Part shown: in pieces, positions 26,701 to 34,668 of the stretch
How the letters are laid out: every line of letters begins with the position of its first letter
Numbering within the stretch: position 1 is the first letter of the stretch
From: Marinobacter persicus
GTDB lineage: Bacteria; Pseudomonadota; Gammaproteobacteria; Pseudomonadales; Oleiphilaceae
Reading direction: 5' to 3'
NCBI RefSeq assembly: GCF_002934325.1
Contig: NZ_PTIV01000018.1
Span: 1 to 64,000, forward strand
Length of the DNA stretch: 64,000 nt
The notes under the pieces: model-generated
What the model was told of the DNA's origin: nothing
What the model saw: only the letters and a program-made list of their open reading frames with translations
The model's database searches: none
Translations under genes and position numbers: made by a program

Positions 26701-27444
26701 TTACTCCAGGGTGAAGCCGTATTTGTCCAGAATGCCGTGGGCGGCTTGCGTCTGCAGATAGCGACGAAACCGGTCAGCCAGTGGCTTGTCGACGGCCTTC
26801 TGTGTGGTGACATAGCCCTGGATCAGCGGCTGATGGCCCTCTTCGGGAATTAGGTAGTGGCCGTCAGTGGCCAGCTCCGGAAACAGCGCGAGAGACAGCG
26901 CAATAATACCGATATCAGCCGCGCCGGATTGCACCATCTGTGCGGTGTGGGCGATATTCTCGCCATAAACGAGCTTGGGTTTAACGGCGTCCCACACGCC
27001 AGCTGAGATCAGTGCTTCTTTGGCACGAGCACCGTAGGGTGCATGACTGGGCTGGGCGATGGCGATGCGTTGCAGGTCAAGTTCGGGCAAGTCTTCCAGG
27101 GTGAGTTCGGCAGCATCCAGACGGGTGCTCCAGAGCACAATTCGGCCACGGGCATAAGGCACCGGTTCAGAGGTGGTCAACCCGGCTTCAAACAGCTGTT
27201 GCGGGTAGCGGATGTCTGCCGAGAAAAACAGATCGTAGGGTGCACCGTGGGTGATCTGGCTGGTCATCTTGCCGGAAGAGCCGTACACCACATCAATGCG
27301 GGCGTCTGGTTCCTGCTGGCGGTATTCAGCCACGATGTCGTCCAGGGCGTAGCGCAGGTCCGAGGCGGCGGCGATGGTCAAGCGTTCGCCGGCGAAAACC
27401 TGGGTATAACCGAGCAGGCACAGGCCCAGCAGCAAAAATCGCAT
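26701..27444 (-). CDS. modA: Molybdate-binding periplasmic protein ModA
   Basis: A 247-residue binding protein with a signal peptide (LLLGLCLLGYTQVFA) and the type II fold of ModA: LTIAAASDLRYALDDI at the N-terminus of the mature protein provides oxyanion-binding Ser/Ala residues, followed by VVYGSSGKMTSQI and the hinge segment with IAIAQPSHAPYGARAKEAL. It captures molybdate for ModBC. Its start codon overlaps the moaE stop (TAATG), tying import and cofactor synthesis in one transcript. Confidence 0.93.
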   Translation of the reverse strand: MRFLLLGLCLLGYTQVFAGERLTIAAASDLRYALDDIVAEYRQQEPDARIDVVYGSSGKMTSQITHGAPYDLFFSADIRYPQQLFEAGLTTSEPVPYARGRIVLWSTRLDAAELTLEDLPELDLQRIAIAQPSHAPYGARAKEALISAGVWDAVKPKLVYGENIAHTAQMVQSGAADIGIIALSLALFPELATDGHYLIPEEGHQPLIQGYVTTQKAVDKPLADRFRRYLQTQAAHGILDKYGFTLE

Positions 27445-27914
27445 TAGTGATCGGTCTCGTTGATCGGTCGCCAGCGGGAGGCAGCCTGGTCGTCGCTGCC
27501 TCGTGCCTCTACCCAGTGATCGCCATTGACAGTGTGTTCTTTCTTCCAGAAAGGCGCCCGGGTTTTCAGGTAATCCATGACAAACTCGGCGGCCGCAAAG
27601 GCATCTCCCCGGTGCGAGGAGCTGACGGCCACCAGCACGATCTGCTCATTCGGGCCGAGGCGACCGACCCGGTGAACAATCTCCAGTTCACCGATTGGCC
27701 AGCGGGTGCAGGCGTCCTCGGCAATTTGGTGCAGGGCCTTTTCGGTCATGCCGGGGTAGTGTTCCAGTGTCAGACCTTTCAGGCCGCCTTCGGCCAGATC
27801 ACGCACCAGACCGGTGAAGGTCACCAGCGCCCCGCAGCGGGGATTGTCACGCAGACGGGCGTGTACCTTGCCAAGGTCAAAATCTTCGGTCTGGAGAGCA
27901 ATGCGAATCGCCAC
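27444..27914 (-). CDS. moaE: Molybdopterin synthase catalytic subunit MoaE
   Basis: A 156-residue large subunit that, with thiocarboxylated MoaD, converts cyclic pyranopterin monophosphate to molybdopterin. Landmarks are CGALVTFTGLVRD, LTLEHYPGM, HRVGRLGPNEQIVLV, SSHRGDAFAA and the catalytic Lys pair in KTRAPFWKKEH. It begins with GTG (27914) one base after the moaD stop. Confidence 0.95.
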   Translation of the reverse strand: MAIRIALQTEDFDLGKVHARLRDNPRCGALVTFTGLVRDLAEGGLKGLTLEHYPGMTEKALHQIAEDACTRWPIGELEIVHRVGRLGPNEQIVLVAVSSSHRGDAFAAAEFVMDYLKTRAPFWKKEHTVNGDHWVEARGSDDQAASRWRPINETDH

Positions 27915-27915
27915 A

Positions 27916-28161
27916 TCAGCCCCCGGTTACTGGTGGAAAAAGCGCCAGTTCATCTCCGGGACAAACCTGGGCGTTAAAGTTAGCAACTTCCTGATTCACA
28001 GCACAGAGCATTCGGCGATTGACGAGGGGCTGCCATTGCTCTGACTGTGCCAGGAGCGTGTCAATCACGGCCTGGACTGTCATTGGTTGATCAATTTCGA
28101 ACTGTATCCGGTCACAGCCTACCCGTTCGCGCAGTGAGCCAAAAAATATCACATCAAGCAT
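27916..28161 (-). CDS. moaD: Molybdopterin synthase sulfur carrier subunit MoaD
   Basis: An 81-residue beta-grasp ubiquitin-like protein whose C-terminal Gly-Gly (PPVTGG) is adenylylated and thiocarboxylated to donate sulfur to MoaE. The ATG at 28161 (MLDVIFFGSL) is preceded by a GAGGAT ribosome site and overlaps the moaC stop by 8 nt. A GTG at 28176 would add five residues. Confidence 0.92.
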   Translation of the reverse strand: MLDVIFFGSLRERVGCDRIQFEIDQPMTVQAVIDTLLAQSEQWQPLVNRRMLCAVNQEVANFNAQVCPGDELALFPPVTGG

Positions 28162-28645
28162 CGGTTGGATCCTCACGTTGCCAGTGTCCTCGCTTGCCGC
28201 CTTGTTTTTCCAGCAGGCGGATATCGCTGATCTTCATGGCGGGGTCGACCGCTTTGCACATGTCGTACACCGTGAGTGCCCCAACGGATGCCGCCGTGAG
28301 GGCCTCCATCTCCACGCCGGTCTGGCTGGTGACAACGCACAGTGTCTCAACTTCGATTCGGCCATTGTCGGCATAAAGGCGGAAATCAACGGCGACCTTG
28401 CTTAAGGGCAGAGGATGGCAAAGAGGAATCAGGTCACTGGTTTTTTTCGCGGCCATGATGCCGGCGATGCGTGCGGTAGCCACCACATCACCTTTCTTGA
28501 TCAGGGCCTGCTCGATCAGCTCGATCACATCTGGTCGGGTCTGGATCACCGCACCGGCACGGGCTTCTCGTCGGGTGGCGGTTTTGCCGGAAACATCAAC
28601 CATGGCTGCTGCGCCGCCAGAGTCGAGATGAGTTAGTTCTTGCAT
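28154..28645 (-). CDS. moaC: Cyclic pyranopterin monophosphate synthase MoaC
   Basis: A 163-residue enzyme acting after MoaA to form cyclic pyranopterin monophosphate. Conserved sequences: LTHLDSGGAAAMVDVSGK, IAGIMAAKKTSDLIPLCHPL, EVETLCVVTSQTGVEMEALT and VYDMCKAVDP. moaA itself is not in this operon but about 11 kb away beside narGHJI. Confidence 0.95.
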   Translation of the reverse strand: MQELTHLDSGGAAAMVDVSGKTATRREARAGAVIQTRPDVIELIEQALIKKGDVVATARIAGIMAAKKTSDLIPLCHPLPLSKVAVDFRLYADNGRIEVETLCVVTSQTGVEMEALTAASVGALTVYDMCKAVDPAMKISDIRLLEKQGGKRGHWQREDPTDA

Positions 28646-29184
28646 AAGTTGGTTTCCCTTTGCGCCTCTACGGGCTTGAGATGGGAGTAAAAGCTGCAGG
28701 GCCGGGTGCGACTGTCGAGCTGTGGTTGGATGAGCTCGTGCCAGGCCAGTTCGCAGGCGTTGCCTGAGCCTGGTACGGCGATCACCAGCGTCTGATTGGC
28801 CAGTCCGCCAATGGCGCCAGACTGCAGGGCCGACGAACCCAGTTGTTGATACGAGAGCTGACGGAACAGTTCGCCAAATCCAGGCACCTCGCGGTCAAAC
28901 AGTGGCTGAAGCGCCTCTACGGTGCTGTTGCCTTCTGAAAAACCGGTGCCGCCATTGATCAGCACCACCTGAACCTCATTGCCGGCGATCCACTGGCTGA
29001 CACAAGCGCGCAGCTGGTACCGATTGTTTGGCAGTAGTTTGCGTTCAACAACCTGATGGCCCGCTTCCGTGGCCAGGTTTTTCAGCAGATCACCACTGGT
29101 GTCGTCTTCGTGAGTGCGCCTGTCGGAAACCGTCAGAATCGCCAGTGTCAAAGGATGAAAAATACTTGTGTCGGATTTACCCAT
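28633..29184 (-). CDS. moaB: Molybdenum cofactor biosynthesis protein MoaB
   Basis: A 183-residue MoaB/Mog-fold protein, proposed to adenylylate molybdopterin. LTLAILTVSDRRTHEDDTSGD, INGGTGFSEGNSTVEAL and VPGFGELFRQLSY are the domain's signatures. A separate, clearly different Mog protein lies at 30041-30574, so both paralogues are kept. It overlaps moaC by 13 nt and mobA by 8 nt. Confidence 0.9.
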   Translation of the reverse strand: MGKSDTSIFHPLTLAILTVSDRRTHEDDTSGDLLKNLATEAGHQVVERKLLPNNRYQLRACVSQWIAGNEVQVVLINGGTGFSEGNSTVEALQPLFDREVPGFGELFRQLSYQQLGSSALQSGAIGGLANQTLVIAVPGSGNACELAWHELIQPQLDSRTRPCSFYSHLKPVEAQRETNLCKN

Positions 29185-29731
29185 GTTGATTCCTGATCTG
29201 TAGTTGTTGCCGGCAATGCTGCCAGTCAGTCGGGGTGTTGGCGTTAAAGAGTTCGTTCTGTTTCAGTTCGATGGCGCGGGCATTAGCAAAGTCCAGCACC
29301 CGATGCATGGCAGCTTTCTGGTTCGGGTCCATGAGTAGAGACCGCACATAATCAGACACCAGCTTATTGCTGTGCAAAACGCAGGGCAGGGGGCTGTTGT
29401 TGCCGAAAACGGGGTGTGACTCAGCGGCGGACACGAGTTTTTGTAACGTCGAGGTACTCAGGAGGGGCGTGTCGACCGCCAGAACCAGAACCCGCAGGTG
29501 GCGGCAGTGGGGCAGGCAGGCTTCAAGTCCCGCCAGAGGCCCGCCTCCGGAAAAGTTGTCAGGAATAAAGCCTGGGGCATTCCGACTAACTAGAATGTCG
29601 TCACTGTCAGCGGAGCGTGCCAGTGCTTGCATGTGATGGAGCAAAGATAGGGATCCGGTGGTCAACAACGCCTTGTCCTGCCCCATGCGCGATGACAGGC
29701 CACCGGCCAAAATAATGGTGCTAAATGTCAT
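29177..29731 (-). CDS. mobA: Molybdenum cofactor guanylyltransferase MobA
   Basis: A 184-residue nucleotidyltransferase that adds GMP to Mo-molybdopterin, giving the bis-MGD cofactor NarG needs. The N-terminal IILAGGLSSRMGQDKALL is the GTP-binding signature (LAGGxSxRMGxDKA), and VLAVDTPLL contains the metal-binding Asp. It is the first gene of the eight-gene operon. A GAAGGAAG ribosome site precedes the ATG. Confidence 0.93.
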   Translation of the reverse strand: MTFSTIILAGGLSSRMGQDKALLTTGSLSLLHHMQALARSADSDDILVSRNAPGFIPDNFSGGGPLAGLEACLPHCRHLRVLVLAVDTPLLSTSTLQKLVSAAESHPVFGNNSPLPCVLHSNKLVSDYVRSLLMDPNQKAAMHRVLDFANARAIELKQNELFNANTPTDWQHCRQQLQIRNQHG

Positions 29732-29771
29732 GCGTCACTTCCTTCACCCCAGGCTCATGGCCAGGTGCCGG

Positions 29772-29794
29772 GTTGGGTATGCGCAACACCCAAC
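29772..29794 (-). promoter_or_regulatory. Leader hairpin between Moco-type RNA and mobA
   Basis: GTTGGGT-N9-ACCCAAC forms a 7-bp stem in the mobA leader, about 40 nt before the start codon. No U-run follows. It may be part of the expression platform of the upstream RNA element. Confidence 0.4.
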
Positions 29795-29824
29795 GCCGCA
29801 GATAACCAAACCGACGCGAACAGA

Positions 29825-29940
29825 CGCCTATCAGCATGACACACCTTTCCAAGTTCGGGAGGTCAGGCCGTTTCCAGGCTGACCCGGTGGCTGGAGCCAC
29901 GGCTAACGGTCCATGTACCCAAAGGGTGTTTAGGCTCAGC
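29825..29940 (-). ncRNA. Moco-type riboswitch leader of the mobA-modC operon
   Basis: Read on the minus strand, the leader contains the hairpin GTGGCT-CC-AGCCAC, a second hairpin GGTCAG...CTGACC closed by GGAAACGG, then ACCTCCCG, and a conserved-looking TTGGAAAGGTGTGTC. From memory these resemble the Moco RNA motif found upstream of molybdopterin biosynthesis and molybdate transport genes. Its position between a promoter and mobA supports the call. A covariance search was not possible here. Confidence 0.7.
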
Positions 29941-29965
29941 AGCTCGGCGTTAATTTCGGTAGATT

Positions 29966-29995
29966 GGTATAGTTTAAAGACTCATGTCAAGTCAA
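29966..29995 (-). promoter_or_regulatory. Sigma70-like promoter of the mob-moa-mod operon
   Basis: On the minus strand TTGACT (29990-29995) and TATACC (29966-29971) are 18 bp apart, which places the RNA start just before the Moco-type leader. Confidence 0.55.
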
Positions 29996-30040
29996 TGAAT
30001 TCGTATCGACAGGCATGTCCACATGCTATGGGCGAAAAGA

Positions 30041-30574
30041 TCAAGTTTTAGGGCGAAACGGTTTAATAACGGCTTCATCACATTCCAGATAGGGGCCGTT
30101 CATAAGATCAATGCAGTAAGGCACTGCGGGAAATACAGCGTCCAGACACTGTCGGATGGCCTTGGGCTTGCCCGGTAAGTTTATGATAAGCGTATCACCC
30201 CTCAGACCGGCAGTCTGGCGGGACAGAATTGCTGTTGGCACGTATTTGAGAGATTCCAATCGCATCAGTTCACCGAACCCGGGCATCATTCGATCACAGA
30301 CTGCTTCTGTTGCCTCTGGGGTTACGTCACGGGTGGCTGGGCCTGTGCCGCCGGTCGTCACAATCAGGCAACACCCCTTTTCATCGGCCAGCTCTTTCAA
30401 AGTAGCCTCGATCACCGGTCGCTCATCAGGAATTACCCGGTACTCTGACTGCCACTCGGAAGTTAAATAGGCGTCAAGTGTTTCGATAATCGCAGGGCCT
30501 GACAGGTCGTCATAAACCGCCGAGCTGGCCCGGTCACTAATAGTCATGATACCGATTGTGGCTTTGATACTCAT
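30041..30574 (-). CDS. mog: Molybdopterin adenylyltransferase Mog
   Basis: A 177-residue enzyme that activates molybdopterin by adenylylation for MoeA. IGIMTISDRASSAVYDDLSGP, TTGGTGPATRDVTPEAT and MMPGFGELMRLESL are MogA signatures, distinguishing it from the GGTGFSxGN-type MoaB in the next operon. It lies upstream of the mobA promoter on the same strand and probably has its own promoter in the region shared with narG. Confidence 0.93.
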   Translation of the reverse strand: MSIKATIGIMTISDRASSAVYDDLSGPAIIETLDAYLTSEWQSEYRVIPDERPVIEATLKELADEKGCCLIVTTGGTGPATRDVTPEATEAVCDRMMPGFGELMRLESLKYVPTAILSRQTAGLRGDTLIINLPGKPKAIRQCLDAVFPAVPYCIDLMNGPYLECDEAVIKPFRPKT

Positions 30575-30924
30575 GGTTAGTCTGCCTCTGATATTTCGGG
30601 TTTTGATGAGTTAAGTCAGCGCAGAATACTCTCTTGATCGGATCGGCGGCAATTCCGTACTTGGAAAAAAGGAGCTTGTACCGACTGTTGCTCTCGTCTG
30701 CGTCGCACTATCTCCCTTCCGATTTAAAGTTCTGCACTTGGCGGTTGGCAGGGAGTTCGTTATACGGGGATATAAAGTCCTACCACCTCAGTGGTAGGAG
30801 TGAGTTATATAGTAGTAACCACGCTGATTTTATTGCTCTCGTGGCAGAAAATGAGTCGAATTCGGAGCTAATTAGAACAGCATCAAAAGAGCGATCCGGC
30901 AGACTGCAAGAGCGGAGAGAGACC
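30575..30924. other. Divergent regulatory region mog / narG
   Basis: About 350 bp without a supported gene, although the narG frame is open back to 30634. It must hold the nar operon promoter. A NarL-like inverted repeat is at 30781; I found no good FNR box here. Confidence 0.55.
30781..30796. promoter_or_regulatory. NarL-type 7-2-7 inverted repeat upstream of narG
   Basis: TACCACC-TC-AGTGGTA has the 7-2-7 geometry preferred by NarL dimers and near-perfect symmetry. It resembles, but does not fully match, the TACYYMT heptamer. It lies about 130 bp before the narG ATG. Confidence 0.5.
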
Positions 30925-33900
30925 ATGAGTCATTTGATCGACAAACTGAACTACTTCAGGAAAAAGCGCGAGCCGTTTGCGGACGGCCACGGTGAAACCC
31001 ACGATGTCGGCCGCGAGTGGGAAAACAGCTACCGCCAGCGCTGGCAGCATGACAAGATCGTGCGTTCCACCCACGGCGTAAACTGCACCGGCTCCTGCAG
31101 CTGGAAAATTTACGTAAAGAACGGCCTGGTCACCTGGGAAACCCAGCAGACCGACTATCCCCGTACCCGTCCTGATCTGCCCAACCACGAGCCCCGAGGC
31201 TGCCCCCGTGGTGCCAGCTACTCCTGGTATATGTACAGTGCGAATCGCCTGAAATACCCACTGATGCGCAGGCACCTGATGCAGCTCTGGCGCGCCGCGA
31301 AGGTTGAGCATAAAGATCCGGTGAATGCCTGGGCATCCATCGTGGAAGACCCGAAGAAAACCGCTGAGTACAAACCCCGACGCGGCATGGGCGGATTTGT
31401 GCGTTCCGGCTGGGACGAAGTCAACGAGCTGATTGCTGCCGCCAACGTTTACACTGCCAAAAAGCACGGCCCGGACCGCATCCTTGGTTTCTCGCCGATT
31501 CCGGCCATGTCCATGGTGTCCTACGCGGCTGGCAGCCGCTACCTGTCGATGATTGGCGGCGTCTGTATGAGCTTCTACGACTGGTACTGCGACCTGCCGC
31601 CGGCTTCCCCGCAGACCTGGGGTGAGCAGACCGACGTGCCCGAGTCCGCCGACTGGTACAACTCCGGTTACATCATTGCCTGGGGTTCTAACGTACCCCA
31701 GACCCGTACCCCGGATGCCCACTTTTTTACCGAGGTGCGTTACAAGGGTACCAAGACCGTTGCTATCACCCCGGACTACGCCGAAGTCTCCAAGCTGTCT
31801 GACGAATGGATGAACCCGAAACAGGGCACTGACGCTGCGCTGGGTATGGCCATGGGCCATGTGATTCTGAAGGAATTCCACGTTGACAACCCAAGCGAGT
31901 ACTTCACTGATTACGTACGCCGTTACACGGACATGCCGTACCTGGTCATGCTGGAGCAGCGTGAGGATGGCCGCTATGTGCCGGGCCGCTTCCTGCGAGC
32001 CAGCGACCTGGTGGATGGCCTGGGGGAAGAGAACAACCCCGAGTGGAAAACCATCGCCATTGATCAGAAAACCAACGAGCTGACAGCGCCTAACGGTTCT
32101 ATCGGTTACCGCTGGGGTCAGAAGGGCAAGTGGAACCTGAAGCAGACTGCTAACAAGTCCGATGTGGAACTGCAGCTGTCGATGGTTGAGAAGCACGATG
32201 AAGTCGTTGATGTTGCCTTCCCGTACTTCGGTGGCATTGAGCACGATCACTTCCAGCACGTTGAAATCAGCGACACCCTGACCCACAAGCTGGGCAGCCG
32301 CAAAGTTCAGCTGGCTGATGGCGCGGAAGGTCGCGTGGTGACCGTCTATGACCTGATGGTGGCCAACTACGGCATCAGCCGTGGCCTGGGCGATGACGAT
32401 GGCGCTACTTCCTACGACGAAGTGAAGCCCTATACCCCCGCCTGGCAGGAAAAGATCACTGGCGTACCCGCAGACAAAGTAATCCGCATTGCCCGTGAGT
32501 TTGCCGACAACGCTGACAAGACCAAGGGCCGCTCCATGGTCATCGTTGGTGCCGGTATGAACCACTGGTACCACATGGATATGAACTACCGTGGCCTGAT
32601 CAACATGCTGATCATGTGTGGCTGTATCGGCCAGAGCGGTGGCGGCTGGGCCCACTATGTCGGTCAGGAAAAACTGCGCCCGCAGACCGGCTGGCAGCCG
32701 CTGGCCTTTGGCCTGGACTGGCAGCGCCCGCCGCGCCACATGAACTCTACGTCTTTCTTCTACGCCCATTCCGGCCAGTGGCGCTACGAGAAGCTGGGAG
32801 TGGACGAAATTCTGTCACCGCTAGCGGACAAATCCAGGTTCGGTGGCAGCCTGATCGATTATAACGTCCGTGCCGAGCGCATGGGCTGGTTGCCGTCTGC
32901 GCCGCAGTTGAACCGCAACCCGCTGGGTATTGCTGCAGAAGCTGAAAAAGCTGGAATGGAAGTGTCGGACTACGTGGCCCAGTCCATGAAAGACGGCTCC
33001 CTGGCCTTCGCCTGCGAAGATCCCGAAGCGCCCCAGAACCATCCGCGCAATATGTTCATCTGGCGCTCCAACCTGCTGGGTTCTTCCGGCAAGGGCCATG
33101 AATATATGCTCAAGTACCTGCTGGGTACCAAGAACGGTCTGCAGGGCAAAGACCTTGGTGAAGAAGGCGGTGCCAAGCCGAAAGAAGTGAAATGGCACGA
33201 CGAGGCGCCGGAAGGCAAGCTCGACCTGCTGATCACTCTGGACTTCCGCATGTCCACGACGTGTCTTTATTCCGACATAGTTCTGCCGACCGCAACCTGG
33301 TATGAAAAGAACGACCTGAATACGTCTGACATGCACCCATTCATTCACCCGCTGACTGCCGCCACCGATCCGGCCTGGGAAGCGCGTAGTGACTGGGACA
33401 TCTACAAGGGCATTGCCAAGGCTTTCTCAAAGGCGACCGAGGGTCACCTGGGTGTCGAGAAAGACGTGGTCACCCTGCCGCTGCTGCACGACGCACCGGC
33501 AGAGCTGGGTCAGCCTTTCGATGTCAAGGACTGGAAGCGGGACGAGTGCGAGCTGATCCCGGGCAAGACCGCGCCCAACTTCGTTACCGTTGAGCGGGAC
33601 TACCCCAACACCTACGCACGCTTTACCTCGCTTGGGCCAGCGCTGGACAAGCTGGGTAACGGTGGCAAGGGCATCAACTGGAACACTGAGAAGGAAGTAA
33701 GCTTCCTTGGTGACCTGAACCACAAGCATATCGAGGGTGCGAACGCCGGTCGTCCGAAGATTGAAAGCGCCATTGATGCGGCGGAAGTCATCCTGAGCCT
33801 GGCGCCGGAAACCAATGGCCAGGTAGCGGTGAAAGCCTGGGCGGCGTTATCCGAGTTCACCGGTCTGGATCATTCCCATCTGGCCCTTAACAAGGAAGAC

Positions 33901-34668
33901 GAAAAGATCCGCTTCCGGGACATAGTGGCGCAGCCGCGCAAGATCATCTCCAGCCCGACCTGGTCTGGCCTGGAAGACGAGCACGTGTCCTACAACGCCG
34001 GTTACACCAACGTCCACGAGCTGATCCCCTGGCGCACCCTGACCGGTCGTCAGCAGTTCTATCAGGACCACGAGTGGATGCGGGCCTTCGGTGAGAGCCT
34101 GTTGGTATACCGTCCGCCCATCAACACCAAGACGGTCAGCAGCATGCTGAACCAGCGTAGCAACGGTAACCCGGAGAAGGCGCTGAACTGGATCACCCCG
34201 CACCAGAAGTGGGGCATCCACAGCACCTATAGCGACAACCTGCTGATGCTGACTCTGTCCCGCGGTGGCCCGATTGTATGGCTGAGTGAGGACGATGCCA
34301 AAGAGATGCAGATTGAGGATAACGACTGGATTGAACTGTTCAACGCCAACGGTGCCATCGCGGCCCGGGCGGTGGTCAGCCAGCGGGTCATGCCGGGCAT
34401 GGTGATGATGTACCACGCCCAGGAGCGGATAGTGAATATTCCCGGTTCCGAGATCACCGGTACCCGTGGCGGCATCCACAACTCGGTTACCCGGGTCTGC
34501 CCGAAACCGACCCATATGATCGGTGGTTACGCCCAGTATTCCTACGGCTTCAACTACTACGGCACCGTAGGCTCTAACCGCGATGAGTTCGTGGTGGTGC
34601 GCAAGATGCACAACGTCGACTGGCTCGACGGCGAAGGCAATGACACTGTTCAGGAGGCTGTAAAATGA
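30925..34668 (+). CDS. narG: Respiratory nitrate reductase alpha subunit NarG
   Basis: The 1247-residue catalytic subunit of membrane-bound nitrate reductase, facing the cytoplasm. It holds the Mo-bisMGD cofactor and the FS0 [4Fe-4S] cluster. The N-terminal region HGVNCTGSCSWK with upstream His carries the FS0 ligands. WGSNVPQTRTPDAHF and the C-terminal molybdopterin-dinucleotide-binding region are visible. The ATG at 30925 follows a GGAGAGAG site and gives exactly the E. coli NarG length; an upstream open frame to 30634 looks non-coding. It overlaps narH by 4 nt. Confidence 0.97.
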   Translation: MSHLIDKLNYFRKKREPFADGHGETHDVGREWENSYRQRWQHDKIVRSTHGVNCTGSCSWKIYVKNGLVTWETQQTDYPRTRPDLPNHEPRGCPRGASYSWYMYSANRLKYPLMRRHLMQLWRAAKVEHKDPVNAWASIVEDPKKTAEYKPRRGMGGFVRSGWDEVNELIAAANVYTAKKHGPDRILGFSPIPAMSMVSYAAGSRYLSMIGGVCMSFYDWYCDLPPASPQTWGEQTDVPESADWYNSGYIIAWGSNVPQTRTPDAHFFTEVRYKGTKTVAITPDYAEVSKLSDEWMNPKQGTDAALGMAMGHVILKEFHVDNPSEYFTDYVRRYTDMPYLVMLEQREDGRYVPGRFLRASDLVDGLGEENNPEWKTIAIDQKTNELTAPNGSIGYRWGQKGKWNLKQTANKSDVELQLSMVEKHDEVVDVAFPYFGGIEHDHFQHVEISDTLTHKLGSRKVQLADGAEGRVVTVYDLMVANYGISRGLGDDDGATSYDEVKPYTPAWQEKITGVPADKVIRIAREFADNADKTKGRSMVIVGAGMNHWYHMDMNYRGLINMLIMCGCIGQSGGGWAHYVGQEKLRPQTGWQPLAFGLDWQRPPRHMNSTSFFYAHSGQWRYEKLGVDEILSPLADKSRFGGSLIDYNVRAERMGWLPSAPQLNRNPLGIAAEAEKAGMEVSDYVAQSMKDGSLAFACEDPEAPQNHPRNMFIWRSNLLGSSGKGHEYMLKYLLGTKNGLQGKDLGEEGGAKPKEVKWHDEAPEGKLDLLITLDFRMSTTCLYSDIVLPTATWYEKNDLNTSDMHPFIHPLTAATDPAWEARSDWDIYKGIAKAFSKATEGHLGVEKDVVTLPLLHDAPAELGQPFDVKDWKRDECELIPGKTAPNFVTVERDYPNTYARFTSLGPALDKLGNGGKGINWNTEKEVSFLGDLNHKHIEGANAGRPKIESAIDAAEVILSLAPETNGQVAVKAWAALSEFTGLDHSHLALNKEDEKIRFRDIVAQPRKIISSPTWSGLEDEHVSYNAGYTNVHELIPWRTLTGRQQFYQDHEWMRAFGESLLVYRPPINTKTVSSMLNQRSNGNPEKALNWITPHQKWGIHSTYSDNLLMLTLSRGGPIVWLSEDDAKEMQIEDNDWIELFNANGAIAARAVVSQRVMPGMVMMYHAQERIVNIPGSEITGTRGGIHNSVTRVCPKPTHMIGGYAQYSYGFNYYGTVGSNRDEFVVVRKMHNVDWLDGEGNDTVQEAVK

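Noticed and set aside
30628..30645. TTGATCGGATCGG upstream of narG as an FNR box
   Set aside because: Spacing and right half do not fit TTGAT-N4-ATCAA.
30883..32769. 628-codon open frame on the minus strand of narG
   Set aside because: It is an antisense shadow of the high-GC narG sequence; it has no family motifs, while narG is unambiguous.
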